This document shows, piece by piece, positions 23,048 to 31,802 of a stretch of DNA of 64,000 nucleotides (the stretch's first letter is position 1; every line of letters starts with the position of its first letter). The DNA is taken from contig CAKOLL010000001.1 in assembly GCA_934096295.1 (NCBI GenBank), forward strand, positions 268,959 to 332,958, in the 5' to 3' direction. The notes under the pieces were generated by a model. That model had not been told where the DNA came from and ran no database searches. It saw nothing but the letters and a program-made list of their open reading frames with translations. Made by a program: the position numbers and the translations under genes. The stretch comes from an uncultured Bacilli bacterium. GTDB lineage: Bacteria > Bacillota_I > Bacilli_A > RF39 > UBA660.

Positions 23048-23449
23048 CTAAAACAACATTTTTTTAAGTTTTTTATATACTTTTTCTTCATTATATAAAA
23101 TTGCAATCCTAAATACTTGTCCTTCTTTTATATTTCCATCAACTTTAAAATATACATCTTGAAAGTTTACTAAATTATCTTTATCTAATGAATAATCTCC
23201 ATATTTATCTATAGTGGCTTTATATTTTTTATTTCCTATTAAAATATATTTTAGAGAGTTAATCGTATCAGGGGTGTCTATTATTAATCTTGTTATAACT
23301 AATCCCTCTTCTTTATATGCAAAGCTTTCTATTCTATCATATACTTTTAAATTTAAAATATATATAAATACTCCAATAAAAAATATACTAATAAATACTA
23401 AAAGAAATTTAAATTTGTATTTTATATTTAATAAATCTAAGTATGACAT
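23048..23449 (-). CDS. Short membrane-anchored accessory protein (mini HlyD-like)
   Basis: 133 residues. One membrane helix (about 15-34) follows a short basic cytoplasmic head that includes D-L-L-N-I-K-Y-K-F-K. The outer part is beta-rich and ends V-D-G-N-I-K-E-G-Q-V-F-R-I-A-I-L-Y-N-E-E-K-V-Y-K-K-L. Position and topology match the HlyD/LcnD accessory proteins that partner bacteriocin ABC transporters, but those are about 450 residues with a long coiled-coil hairpin, which is missing here. It may be a minimal accessory protein; an immunity protein is an alternative. It overlaps the transporter gene by 13 bases, so the two are coupled. Confidence 0.55.
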   Translation of the reverse strand: MSYLDLLNIKYKFKFLLVFISIFFIGVFIYILNLKVYDRIESFAYKEEGLVITRLIIDTPDTINSLKYILIGNKKYKATIDKYGDYSLDKDNLVNFQDVYFKVDGNIKEGQVFRIAILYNEEKVYKKLKKMLF

Positions 23450-25485
23450 AAATCACTTCCAATGGTTATTACTTGATCAAATATTTTGGGATATTTTTTG
23501 TGAGAAATATATATAATTGTTTTTTCTTTATATATATTTCTAATATTTTTTATAATATTTAGTTCTAATTTCATATCTACCTCACTTAAAGCTTCATCTA
23601 AAATTAAAATATTAAAGTTATTAAGTAATGCCCTAGCTAATATTATTCTTTGCTTTTCACCACCAGATAAATTGTTTTCATCTGGGGATATAAAAGTCTC
23701 ATAACGAAGTGGTCTTTTTTTAACTATTTCATCTATTTTACATAAATAACAAATATATTGAAATTCAACCTCAGATATATCTTTTCCTAAAGTTATGTTT
23801 TCTTTTAAAGATCCTGAAAATATCTCTTCTTTTTGATTGATATAAGTAATATTATTTCTGATAGTATTAAGACTTAAATCTTTTATGTTTATAGATCCTA
23901 ATAAAATACTTCCTTCATAATCATCTATATATTTGTTTAAAATATTACATAACGTAGATTTTCCACATCCGGACTTACCTTTTAATAAAACAAGTTTGCC
24001 TTCAGGTATAACTAAATTAAATTTATTAATAACGTTTTCATATTTATTATAAGAATATGTTAAATTTTTTATTTTTAATTCATAACCATAAATATCTTCT
24101 TTATTTCCTAATGGTTCTTTATTTATACTTAAAAAGTCATTTATTTTGGAAATGGTAGCTTTCATATAACTATACTGGGGAATACTATCAATTATATTTT
24201 TTAAGGGATCTAAAAATAGGCTTAATAAAGTATTAAATGTAATAAGATTTATTAACTTTAGTTTATTAGAATATAAAAGATATAATCCATAAGTGTTTAT
24301 AGCAAAAAAGCCAATTTCATAAATAATATTTTTAAATGTCTTTTCTTTATTAGATAAAATATTAAATAAATAACTATCATATAAATATTTAGTAAGATTC
24401 TTTTCTATTTTTTTTAAAGCAACGTTAATTATATTTAGATTTTTAATGCTATTAAACATTTTGATATCTTCGATTAGGTTATTATTAAATTCAGCTTCAT
24501 AAGAAATATTTTGATATGCTCTTTTAAAGATTTTATTACTAAATATTAACCCAATTAATAAGTACAAAACTACCATAAGAAAAAGTATTAAAAATAAATT
24601 TTTGCTTATACTTATTAATAAGGGTATAGTTATAATAACTAAAATTAAATCGATTGATGAACTAATAAGCATCTTAGTAATGATATTTTTTATATTAGCT
24701 AATTCATTTACTCGAGATACTATTTCTCCGGCGTTTCTAGTTGTTATAACATTTAAAGGGAGATTGTATAAATGGGATAGAAAATCACTATTTAGTAGGC
24801 AATCGATATTTTTATTTAAATGATTTTCTAAAAAAGTTCGATAAAATGAAAGAAATATTTTTAAAATAGTAAATAATAAAAATATAATTACAATTATTTT
24901 CAAATATTTATAGGAATAACCATTTGTAATTGAAGAAAATAATACTTGAAAATAATAACCTAGCAATATACTTAGTAACATAAGTAAGAAACTAACAAAT
25001 ATAATTATTTTCACTAAATTTTTTTCTGATTTTAAAATACGTGTAAACATTTTAAAAATCGTCACTTCATTTTTTAAAACAATTATTTTTTGTTTGGGAT
25101 AAAACAATAATACTACGTTACTCCATTCTTCCATGAATTCATTTACTTTTTTTACCACCTTACCTTTCGCTGGATCCATTATAATAATTTTGTCTTTAGT
25201 GATTTTTTCAATTACAACATAATGGCTATATCCTTTTTTTAAATTCATGTGTGCTATGGCTGGTAATTGGTTAATATCATAAATACTATTTAATTTAACT
25301 CCGGTAGATTCAAAACCATATTTGGAACTTGCTAAAATTAAGTTTAATGCCGTGGTTCCTTCACTTGAGGTTTTAGCATCTAATCTTATTTTTTCTAGGG
25401 GAACATTTCCTTTGTAATGTCTTATAATTGATGCTAGAGCACAAACTCCACAATCTTTTTCATCTCGTTGTCGAACTATTTTCAT
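23437..25485 (-). CDS. C39 peptidase-containing bacteriocin ABC transporter
   Basis: 682 residues in three parts. Residues 1-130 are a C39 cysteine peptidase with oxyanion Gln6, catalytic Cys12 (D-E-K-D-C-G-V-C), His88 (G-Y-S-H-Y-V-V) and Asp104 (M-D-P-A-K-G). Next are about six membrane helices, then an ABC ATPase with Walker A G-K-S-G-C-G-K-S-T, signature L-S-G-G-E-K-Q-R and Walker B I-L-I-L-D-E-A-L. It would remove the leaders after G-G and export the mature peptides. The frame extends 51 codons upstream, but that part is basic and lacks an SD. I start at ATG 25485, which precedes the peptidase motif and has GGGAG upstream. Confidence 0.9.
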   Translation of the reverse strand: MKIVRQRDEKDCGVCALASIIRHYKGNVPLEKIRLDAKTSSEGTTALNLILASSKYGFESTGVKLNSIYDINQLPAIAHMNLKKGYSHYVVIEKITKDKIIIMDPAKGKVVKKVNEFMEEWSNVVLLFYPKQKIIVLKNEVTIFKMFTRILKSEKNLVKIIIFVSFLLMLLSILLGYYFQVLFSSITNGYSYKYLKIIVIIFLLFTILKIFLSFYRTFLENHLNKNIDCLLNSDFLSHLYNLPLNVITTRNAGEIVSRVNELANIKNIITKMLISSSIDLILVIITIPLLISISKNLFLILFLMVVLYLLIGLIFSNKIFKRAYQNISYEAEFNNNLIEDIKMFNSIKNLNIINVALKKIEKNLTKYLYDSYLFNILSNKEKTFKNIIYEIGFFAINTYGLYLLYSNKLKLINLITFNTLLSLFLDPLKNIIDSIPQYSYMKATISKINDFLSINKEPLGNKEDIYGYELKIKNLTYSYNKYENVINKFNLVIPEGKLVLLKGKSGCGKSTLCNILNKYIDDYEGSILLGSINIKDLSLNTIRNNITYINQKEEIFSGSLKENITLGKDISEVEFQYICYLCKIDEIVKKRPLRYETFISPDENNLSGGEKQRIILARALLNNFNILILDEALSEVDMKLELNIIKNIRNIYKEKTIIYISHKKYPKIFDQVITIGSDLCHT

Positions 25486-25574
25486 TAAAATTTCTCCCTT
25501 CATATATATATATTTCCTAAATGGGTCATTTTTTTGCGGTTTTTTTGTTAATTTTTTTAAAAAATTTTTGGTTA

Positions 25575-25606
25575 AATAAAAAAATTTCCGAAAGTATGGG
25601 AAATTT
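25575..25606 (-). terminator. Terminator separating the 25608 gene from the bacteriocin operon
   Basis: Minus-strand stem AAATTTCC / GGAAATTT with a nine-base loop followed by TTTTTTTATTT. Confidence 0.75.
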
Positions 25607-25607
25607 T

Positions 25608-26003
25608 CTATGATTTTTTTTTGTGAAATAATAACCAAAATGTTAATATTATGATAAAAAAGCCTCCGACGATTAAACCAACAGGAATATAATCTGGTAA
25701 TTTTTCTTCTTTTGGCTCAATATTGATAATCTTTGTTTCATTAAATACATTTTTAGTTTCTTTTTTATATACTTCTAAAGTATACATATTTTTTTCATTA
25801 TTACTAGTTACCTCGATAAATACATAATTAGTTCCATAACCTAGATTCTCATTATTTAATATTTTTATAGTATCATTTTCACTGCATTTATAATCTATTT
25901 CTAATGAATAAACATCTTCAGATATTTCTATTGTATAATGATTAACATATTTATCAAATTTTAATGGCATATCTCCATTTAATATTTTTAAATCTAAAAG
26001 CAC
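25608..26003 (-). CDS. Cadherin-like beta-sandwich protein with C-terminal membrane anchor
   Basis: 131 residues. The N-terminal 75 residues (L-K-I-L-N-G-D-M-P-L-K-F-D-K-Y-V-N-H-Y-T-I-E-I...Y-T-L-E-V) follow the cadherin-like beta-sandwich domain, a small extracellular fold usually found in larger surface proteins. A membrane helix (about 105-126) and H-K-K-K-S end the chain. No signal peptide is present, so how the domain would reach the outside is unclear; it may be tail-anchored with the domain inside. The start is GTG with AGGGTGAT upstream, but both lie within the hemW terminator hairpin. ATG at codon 12 has too close an SD and would cut into the domain. Confidence 0.6.
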   Translation of the reverse strand: MLLDLKILNGDMPLKFDKYVNHYTIEISEDVYSLEIDYKCSENDTIKILNNENLGYGTNYVFIEVTSNNEKNMYTLEVYKKETKNVFNETKIINIEPKEEKLPDYIPVGLIVGGFFIIILTFWLLFHKKKS

Positions 26004-26030
26004 ACTATTATCACCCTTTTATAGTGTGCT
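25999..26030 (-). terminator. hemW terminator hairpin that also contains the next gene's start
   Basis: Perfect 10-bp stem AGCACACTAT / ATAGTGTGCT, loop of 12 bases, followed by TTTT on the minus strand. The loop holds AGGGTGAT and the 3' arm holds the GTG start of the 25608 gene. Confidence 0.8.
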
Positions 26031-26039
26031 CAAAAATAT

Positions 26040-27119
26040 TTAAATTATTTTCAAAAGTATTTCATTTGAAACATAAATATAGATTGGATTAATATATAAG
26101 TAACCTTTTTTCTTAATTAATTCTTTACTTTTTAAAAGTGGTTTTATATTATATACACTTTCTAATTCAACCCCAAACTTATTTTTAAATGACTCTAGAT
26201 TAATACCATCTAACTTTCTTAATCCTAACATTATCTCATAATCCATATTTTCTTTACTACCAATTATTTCTCTATCTTTTACCCAATTGCCTAACAGATA
26301 ATCTTTTAAATTTTTAGTGTTTGTATATCTAATTTTATCAATGTAACCACTGGCACCAAGACCAAATCCATAATATTCTTCATTATTCCAATAAACTAAA
26401 TTATGTTTACTTTCATAGCCTGGTATTGCATAATTACTTATTTCATAGTGATGGGCATTACTTAATTTTTCTGTTATATATTTATACATTTCATAATCTA
26501 ATTCTTCTTCGATTTCACTTACACCGTTTACATATGCTTTTGTATGACTTTCCAAAATTAAACTATAAGCGCTGATATGGGTAGGATTTAATTTTAAAAA
26601 TAATGATATATCTTTTTTCAATACTTTTAATGTTTCTCCGGGTATAGCATACATTAAATCTAAATTGATATTATTAAATCCTGAATTTTTACATAACGCT
26701 ATTTTTTGTTCGGCATCTTTAAAATCAGATGTACGTTCCATAAACTTTAATTTATCTTTATCAAATGATTCTATTCCAATACTTAAACGATTTACACCAT
26801 AGCTTTTTAAAAGTAATAATAATTCTTCATTTATATCTTCTAGATTACATTCAAAAGTAAATTCTTCTAAATTATTTTTATTAACAACATCTAACATTTT
26901 TAGTAAACTTTTTATCTCTTGTAAACTTAATGTGCTTGGAGTTCCTCCGCCGATATAGATTGTTTTAATTTCTTCCCCCATGTATCTGTCATTTATCTCG
27001 TTTTTTAAAGCTTTTAAGTAAGCATAAGCCCATTTTTCATTATAGATAAATTTACAAAAATCACAATAAGAGCAAATATTTTTACAAAATGGTATATGAA
27101 TATAAATTGAACTAGCCAT
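26040..27119 (-). CDS. hemW: HemW, radical SAM heme chaperone
   Basis: 359 residues. Radical SAM cluster cysteines C12-x3-C16-x2-C19 lie in H-I-P-F-C-K-N-I-C-S-Y-C-D-F. I-Y-I-G-G-G-T-P-S-T-L and L-S-I-G-I-E-S-F-D follow, then N-L-D-L-M-Y-A-I-P-G and the C-terminal HemW/HemN domain with Y-W-N-N-E-E-Y-Y-G-F-G-L-G-A. HemW proteins lack coproporphyrinogen oxidase activity and are regarded as heme-insertion chaperones. In Bacillus it lies directly after lepA; here two regulatory genes separate them. It overlaps the upstream gene by one base. Confidence 0.92.
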   Translation of the reverse strand: MASSIYIHIPFCKNICSYCDFCKFIYNEKWAYAYLKALKNEINDRYMGEEIKTIYIGGGTPSTLSLQEIKSLLKMLDVVNKNNLEEFTFECNLEDINEELLLLLKSYGVNRLSIGIESFDKDKLKFMERTSDFKDAEQKIALCKNSGFNNINLDLMYAIPGETLKVLKKDISLFLKLNPTHISAYSLILESHTKAYVNGVSEIEEELDYEMYKYITEKLSNAHHYEISNYAIPGYESKHNLVYWNNEEYYGFGLGASGYIDKIRYTNTKNLKDYLLGNWVKDREIIGSKENMDYEIMLGLRKLDGINLESFKNKFGVELESVYNIKPLLKSKELIKKKGYLYINPIYIYVSNEILLKII

Positions 27120-27694
27120 TATAAACTCCTTCTTTGAAAAGCATAATCTACAAAGGATTGTCTTAAAGCTTCAAATTGAGATACTAAAGCATGATTTATT
27201 GATTTTAAATCTAAAACTCTAGCAACATATGCTTTGTGATGTATTTTAAAAATTGCTTCTATTTTTTGAACACTCAATAGATATTTCATTTGATATTTTA
27301 AAATGGTTAATATTTCTTCATCAGTTAAGTTAATTGTTCCTTTGGTAGCCCTTGCTTTTATTTTCATAGCTTCAGTATCTTTTGTAATTTCAAGTACTTG
27401 ATTTATTTGTTCTTTATCTTTGCTTTTAGCTGCTTTTACTAAATCTTCAAAAAAGTTTAAAAAAGCAGTTTCTGCATCTTCTTGAAAAGTTGCCCCGATT
27501 CTAAATAAAACATTTACTGATTCTGATAAATAAACATCTTCATAAACTAACTCAACAAATAATTTTTTAGGGTCCTTTTTTAAAAGTTTGCTTAATGTTT
27601 CTAAACTAAGTCCGAAGGTTAATGCACAATTTTTAATAAAATGTGTTCTTTTTTGAGAATTAGGAAATAACTGATATAAATATGTTAAATTCAT
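27119..27694 (-). CDS. Homologue of the C-terminal half of the neighbouring HTH regulator
   Basis: 191 residues from ATG 27694; the frame extends 14 codons upstream into the preceding gene but without an SD. The chain L-F-P-N-S-Q-K-R-T-H-F-I-K-N-C-A-L-T-F-G-L-S-L aligns with F-F-P-T-K-E-K-R-M-R-F-I-R-E-C-I-F-T-F-G-L-R-L in the gene upstream. The homology continues to T-D-E-E-I-L-T-I-L-K-Y-Q-M-K-Y-L-L-S against T-D-E-Q-I-V-I-I-L-K-F-Q-L-K-Y-L-L-S. The N-terminal HTH region of the neighbour is missing here. It may be a partner or antagonist that binds through the shared domain. Function not known. Confidence 0.6.
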   Translation of the reverse strand: MNLTYLYQLFPNSQKRTHFIKNCALTFGLSLETLSKLLKKDPKKLFVELVYEDVYLSESVNVLFRIGATFQEDAETAFLNFFEDLVKAAKSKDKEQINQVLEITKDTEAMKIKARATKGTINLTDEEILTILKYQMKYLLSVQKIEAIFKIHHKAYVARVLDLKSINHALVSQFEALRQSFVDYAFQRRSL

Positions 27695-27696
27695 AA

Positions 27697-28719
27697 TTAT
27701 CTTTTCCTTTCTTCTAAATTTTTGTAAAAAGCACATAAATCTTCAAAGTAAGCTACTAATTCAGGGTATTTGTCTTGTAATGCTCGAACTCTATTTGCGT
27801 AACGATGAGCTGATATGTTAACCATTTCAGAAACTTTTGTTGAACTTAATAAGTATTTTAATTGGAATTTTAATATTATTACTATTTGTTCATCTGTATA
27901 AGGAACATTCTCTTTTCTTTTAAGATTTTTTATGGCATTATCACTTAGTTCTCCGAGAACGAGAGAAACATCTTTTTGACTTTTATTTTTTACAGTCCAT
28001 ACTAATCTATTAAAATATGTTTTAAAGTTGTTCATTGCTTCGTCTTCGAGAATTAAACTATGATTGAAAACTCTTAATATTTCATTATAGAACCCGTTGC
28101 TATTTTCTAAAATTGCTCTTTTTGCTTCGTCTGGATCTAATTGTAAAATTCTTGCTACACTATTAAGTCTTAATCCAAAAGTGAAAATACATTCTCTTAT
28201 AAAACGCATTCTTTTTTCTTTGGTAGGAAAAAATTTATTTAAGTAGATAGAAATTTGTTGTTCTGGCACATAAGTTTCTTTAGAAATTAATGGACTATTT
28301 ACCAAACTATGGTTTTTCAATGTTTCTAGTGATTTTCTTACCATTTCATCTGTTACAATTTCTGGAGCAATTTTATTTAGTTGTCTTAATCGATATGTTA
28401 AGTCACGGCAAATTATACTTTCTGTGGTTGAAAGCTTTGCCGCTATTTCTGTGATAGTATAGTTTTTAGTTACTAATAATTGATATGCTTCCAAAACTCT
28501 TTTTCTAACATTTTCATCTTCAACTGATTTTTCTTTGTTGCCATTTATTTTTTCCATAACAAGTTCGTATTTAGCAAGATCTATTTCTTTAAGTTTTTTA
28601 GTTAAATTATATCCGACTGATATATGCGATATTCCTGATATTTCAGCAATTTCTCGTAAAGACTTACCTTCTAAATAAAGGTTTGCTTGGGTTATATAAC
28701 TTTTTTCTTCTTCACTCAT
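27697..28719 (-). CDS. Putative regulator with two SpoIIID-like HTH units
   Basis: 340 residues. Residues about 5-45 (G-K-S-L-R-E-I-A-E-I-S-G-I-S-H-I-S-V-G-Y-N-L-T-K-K-L) and 68-105 (N-Y-T-I-T-E-I-A-A-K-L-S-T-T-E-S-I-I-C-R-D-L-T-Y-R-L) each resemble the helix-turn-helix of SpoIIID, T/S-x-R-E-I-A...S-K-S-T-V-H-K-D-L. A C-terminal domain (about 155-330) is repeated in the next gene. SpoIIID controls mother-cell genes in sporulation, so a developmental role is possible but inferred. ATG overlaps the lepA stop (TAATG), with AGGTGAT inside lepA, so it is coupled to lepA. Confidence 0.65.
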   Translation of the reverse strand: MSEEEKSYITQANLYLEGKSLREIAEISGISHISVGYNLTKKLKEIDLAKYELVMEKINGNKEKSVEDENVRKRVLEAYQLLVTKNYTITEIAAKLSTTESIICRDLTYRLRQLNKIAPEIVTDEMVRKSLETLKNHSLVNSPLISKETYVPEQQISIYLNKFFPTKEKRMRFIRECIFTFGLRLNSVARILQLDPDEAKRAILENSNGFYNEILRVFNHSLILEDEAMNNFKTYFNRLVWTVKNKSQKDVSLVLGELSDNAIKNLKRKENVPYTDEQIVIILKFQLKYLLSSTKVSEMVNISAHRYANRVRALQDKYPELVAYFEDLCAFYKNLEERKR

Positions 28720-30512
28720 TATTCATCACCTAAAACTGCTAAAAACGCTTCTTGAGGAACCTCAACTGTACCAACCATTTTCATTCTTTTCTTTCCTTCT
28801 TTTTGTTTTTCTAATAATTTTCTTTTTCTAGAAACATCTCCGCCATAACATTTTGCCAAAACATTTTTCTTTAAGGCACTGATATTTTCTCTGGCTATTA
28901 CTTTGTATCCAATACTTGCTTGAATCGGAATTTGGAACATTTGCCTTGGTATTAGTTCGCGTAGTTTTTTTACGATGGCACGTCCTTTTGGATATGCAAA
29001 ATCTTTATGAATTATTACACTTAAGGCATCCACAATTTCACCATTAAGTAAGATATCCATTTTTACTAAACTACTTTCTTTATATCCGCATAATTCGTAG
29101 TCAAATGATGCATAACCTTTTGTAGTACTTTTTAATCTATCGTAAAAATCATATACTATTTCTGATAAAGGAATTTCATAGTGAACGTCTATTCTCGTAG
29201 CATCAATATAGTCTACACTTTTATAAATACCACGCTTGTTTTGACAAAGTTCCATAATGGCTCCGATATATTCAGATGGTGCTATAATATTTGTATATAT
29301 ATAAGGTTCTTTTATATAATTTATTTTTGTTTTTTCAGGCATTTTTGATGGTGCATCAACATCTACGATAGAGCCATCTGTTAAAGTTACTTCATAAACT
29401 ACACTTGGACTGGTGGCTATAATACCAATATTAAATTCTCTTTCAATACGTGTTATTATTACATCCATGTGTAAAAGCCCTAGAAAACCAATACGGAAAC
29501 CAAAACCTAAGGCTTCACTTGTTTCAGGTTCAAAAGATAAAGCAGCATCATTTAGTTTTAACTTTATTAAAGCTTCTTTTAATTCTTCATATCTATTTGG
29601 TTCTGTTGGAAATATACCTGAGAAAACCATTGGTTTCATCTTTTTATAACCTTTAATTGGTTCTGTTGCTTCGCGACCTACGATTGTAATAGTATCACCA
29701 ACAGAAACTGTACTTATATCTTTAATTGATGCCGCAACATAACCTACTTCTCCACTTTTAAGTTCGTTATATTTTTCTTCTTTTGGGGTATGTACTCCGA
29801 GTTCTACGACTTCAAAAGTACTATTAGTAGCCATCATTTTTATGGTATCGCCAATTTTTATCTTGCCATCAACTACTTTAACTAATAATACAACTCCTCG
29901 ATAAGGATCAAAGTATGAATCAAATATTAAAGCTCTCGTTTTATCTTCAACATTTATTTTCGGTTCTGGTATTTTTTCAATTACAGCATTTAAAATTTCT
30001 TGAACACCTTCACCAGTTTTTGCACTACATAAAATTATATCATTTTCATTAAAACCTAAAACATCCATAAGTTCTTTTTTTACCCTTGGAATATCTGCAT
30101 TTGGTAAATCTATTTTATTAATAACAGGAATAATTGTTAAATCTTGTTCCATTGCAAGATATAGGTTTGCAAGCGTTTGGGCTTCAATCCCTTGAGCAGC
30201 ATCCACAACTAAAATAGCACCTTCACAAGCTGCTAAACTTCTTGATACTTCATATGAAAAATCGACATGACCTGGGGTATCAATTAAATTAATAACATAA
30301 TCTTCATCTTTATATTTATAATTTAATTTTACAGCATTTAATTTAATGGTTATTCCTCTTTCACGTTCTAGATCCATATTATCTAAAATTTGGTCTTTCA
30401 TTTCTCTTTTGGAAACGGCTCCGGTGATTTCTAAAAGTCTATCTGCCAAAGTACTTTTTCCATGATCTATATGAGCAATTATTGAAAAATTTCTAATATT
30501 TTCTTTTTTCAT
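28719..30512 (-). CDS. lepA: Elongation factor 4 (LepA)
   Basis: 597 residues, the normal length. GTPase motifs are G1 A-H-I-D-H-G-K-S-T, G2 R-G-I-T-I-K, G3 D-T-P-G-H-V-D-F and G4 N-K-I-D-L-P. The LepA-specific C-terminus with G-G-D-V-S-R-K-R-K-L-L-E-K-Q-K-E-G-K-K-R-M-K is intact. EF4 acts on stalled or pre-translocation ribosomes. The gene starts a unit continuing through two regulatory genes to hemW. Confidence 0.96.
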   Translation of the reverse strand: MKKENIRNFSIIAHIDHGKSTLADRLLEITGAVSKREMKDQILDNMDLERERGITIKLNAVKLNYKYKDEDYVINLIDTPGHVDFSYEVSRSLAACEGAILVVDAAQGIEAQTLANLYLAMEQDLTIIPVINKIDLPNADIPRVKKELMDVLGFNENDIILCSAKTGEGVQEILNAVIEKIPEPKINVEDKTRALIFDSYFDPYRGVVLLVKVVDGKIKIGDTIKMMATNSTFEVVELGVHTPKEEKYNELKSGEVGYVAASIKDISTVSVGDTITIVGREATEPIKGYKKMKPMVFSGIFPTEPNRYEELKEALIKLKLNDAALSFEPETSEALGFGFRIGFLGLLHMDVIITRIEREFNIGIIATSPSVVYEVTLTDGSIVDVDAPSKMPEKTKINYIKEPYIYTNIIAPSEYIGAIMELCQNKRGIYKSVDYIDATRIDVHYEIPLSEIVYDFYDRLKSTTKGYASFDYELCGYKESSLVKMDILLNGEIVDALSVIIHKDFAYPKGRAIVKKLRELIPRQMFQIPIQASIGYKVIARENISALKKNVLAKCYGGDVSRKRKLLEKQKEGKKRMKMVGTVEVPQEAFLAVLGDE

Positions 30513-30558
30513 CTTTTTTCACCCCTTTAATTGTACCAAACAATAAAGAAAAAGTCAT

Positions 30559-30586
30559 TAAAAAAGTTGGATTCTTAGCCAACTTA
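30559..30586 (-). terminator. Minus-strand hairpin in front of lepA
   Basis: Stem AAGTTGG / CCAACTT followed on the minus strand by six T. It lies 46 bases upstream of the lepA start and could be the old terminator of spoIIP-yqxA or an attenuator for lepA. Confidence 0.65.
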
Positions 30587-30875
30587 TAGGTCTATATGTT
30601 CTATTTAAAAACTTAATAAGAGAAAATAATCTTTTTTTATAGAGCGTTTGCTTTTATTAATATTTTTATTGCTAAAAATGTTAGTCCTTAATTTATTTTA
30701 TTATAAAATTTAGTAAATTACAAAATATCTTTAAAAGTTTTTGATTTTGAATCTCCCTAGAAATGGGACGAAACAGCATAAACATCCCGATTTATGTCGA
30801 TTTTTGACGGACGATTTTTCTTGCTTTTTTGTGTATTTGCGCTTTAAGATATAAACTTATCGAAGGAGGATTTTT
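30587..30875. other. Intergenic region before the Rpn-type gene
   Basis: With 30513-30586 this makes 363 bases without a protein gene. It is AT-rich. Near 30753-30820 is a less AT-rich stretch with CATAAA / TTTATG and GGGA / TCCC inverted segments, possibly part of the element that carries the Rpn gene. No clear promoter seen; the gene's SD is GAAGGAGG. Confidence 0.5.
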
Positions 30876-31802
30876 ATGCCAAATAAATTAATAGAAAAAG
30901 AAAAAACAAAAGAAGTCTTTTATGGTTTTAATTATGATAAGATGTTTAAAGCAATATTCGTGGGATTTAATGAAGATCGAACTCACTTACTTTGTGAACT
31001 TTTAAGTGAGTGTTTGGATATCAAAATTGATAGAATAATTAAATTTATTCCCGTTGAATTAAATGTAAGACAAAAAAATGAACGGAGTAAAAGACTTGAT
31101 TTGCTCGTAGAAGCTGAAGGAAGAAAAATAAATCTAGATCTTAATTCATCATATAGTGGGATTACAAAGGTAAGAAATATGAATTTTTATTTTTCATTCT
31201 GTAGTCAAAAGACATTAGTGAGTGAAGCATATGATACTGTTTCAGAGTTTATTCATATCTCATTAAACTATAAAGTAAGCCTGAGTGATCCATTAATAAC
31301 ATGTTATACATTTTATGATAAGAACTATAAAAAAGAATTAGATAATCGATTCAAATATTATGAAATCAATGTTGAAAAGTTTGCTAAACTTTGGTATGAT
31401 AAAGACATGAAAAGTGCTAGAGAAAAACCACTTTTAACAATGCTGGGAATAAAGAATAAGGAAGATTTTGAAAAGTATTGTAGTGAAGTAAATAACTCTA
31501 GTGTTAAGGAGAGTGTTGATAAGTTGAAAAGATTAAATAAAGAAGATGTATTCATATATGATATTACTCCGGAGGAAGAAGAAAAGTACATTAAAAATAC
31601 TGTAAAAAATATTGCCAGAAGAGAAGGATTAGAGGAAGGTCGTGAGCTAGGTCTAGTCGAAGGTCGTGAACAAGGATTGACTGAAGGAGAATTAAATGCA
31701 AAACTAAATATTGCAAAAAAATTAATTGAAGCTAATTATTCTATTGATGAAGTACTTAAGTTAACTGAATTATCAAAAGATCAAATTAACGCATTATTAT
31801 AA
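30876..31802 (+). CDS. Rpn/PD-(D/E)XK family nuclease-transposase-like protein
   Basis: 308 residues. The N-terminus (D-K-M-F-K-A-I-F) leads to the nuclease core R-L-D-L-L-V-E-A-E-G-R-K-I-N-L-D-L-N, then Y-F-S-F-C-S-Q-K-T-L. In active relatives the core reads D...E-x-Q; here it is D...D-x-N, a conservative change at both places, so activity is uncertain. The C-terminus has the family's G-x-x-E-G-R repeats (E-G-L-E-E-G-R-E-L-G-L-V-E-G-R) and a final helix pair. Rpn proteins promote recombination or act as phage-defence nucleases. It is the only plus-strand gene within a minus-strand block, suggesting insertion. Confidence 0.8.
   Translation: MPNKLIEKEKTKEVFYGFNYDKMFKAIFVGFNEDRTHLLCELLSECLDIKIDRIIKFIPVELNVRQKNERSKRLDLLVEAEGRKINLDLNSSYSGITKVRNMNFYFSFCSQKTLVSEAYDTVSEFIHISLNYKVSLSDPLITCYTFYDKNYKKELDNRFKYYEINVEKFAKLWYDKDMKSAREKPLLTMLGIKNKEDFEKYCSEVNNSSVKESVDKLKRLNKEDVFIYDITPEEEEKYIKNTVKNIARREGLEEGRELGLVEGREQGLTEGELNAKLNIAKKLIEANYSIDEVLKLTELSKDQINALL

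Noticed and set aside
26040..27119. Naming hemW as coproporphyrinogen oxidase (hemN)
   Set aside because: It has the HemW cysteine spacing and the lepA-linked position; HemW proteins lack that oxidase activity.
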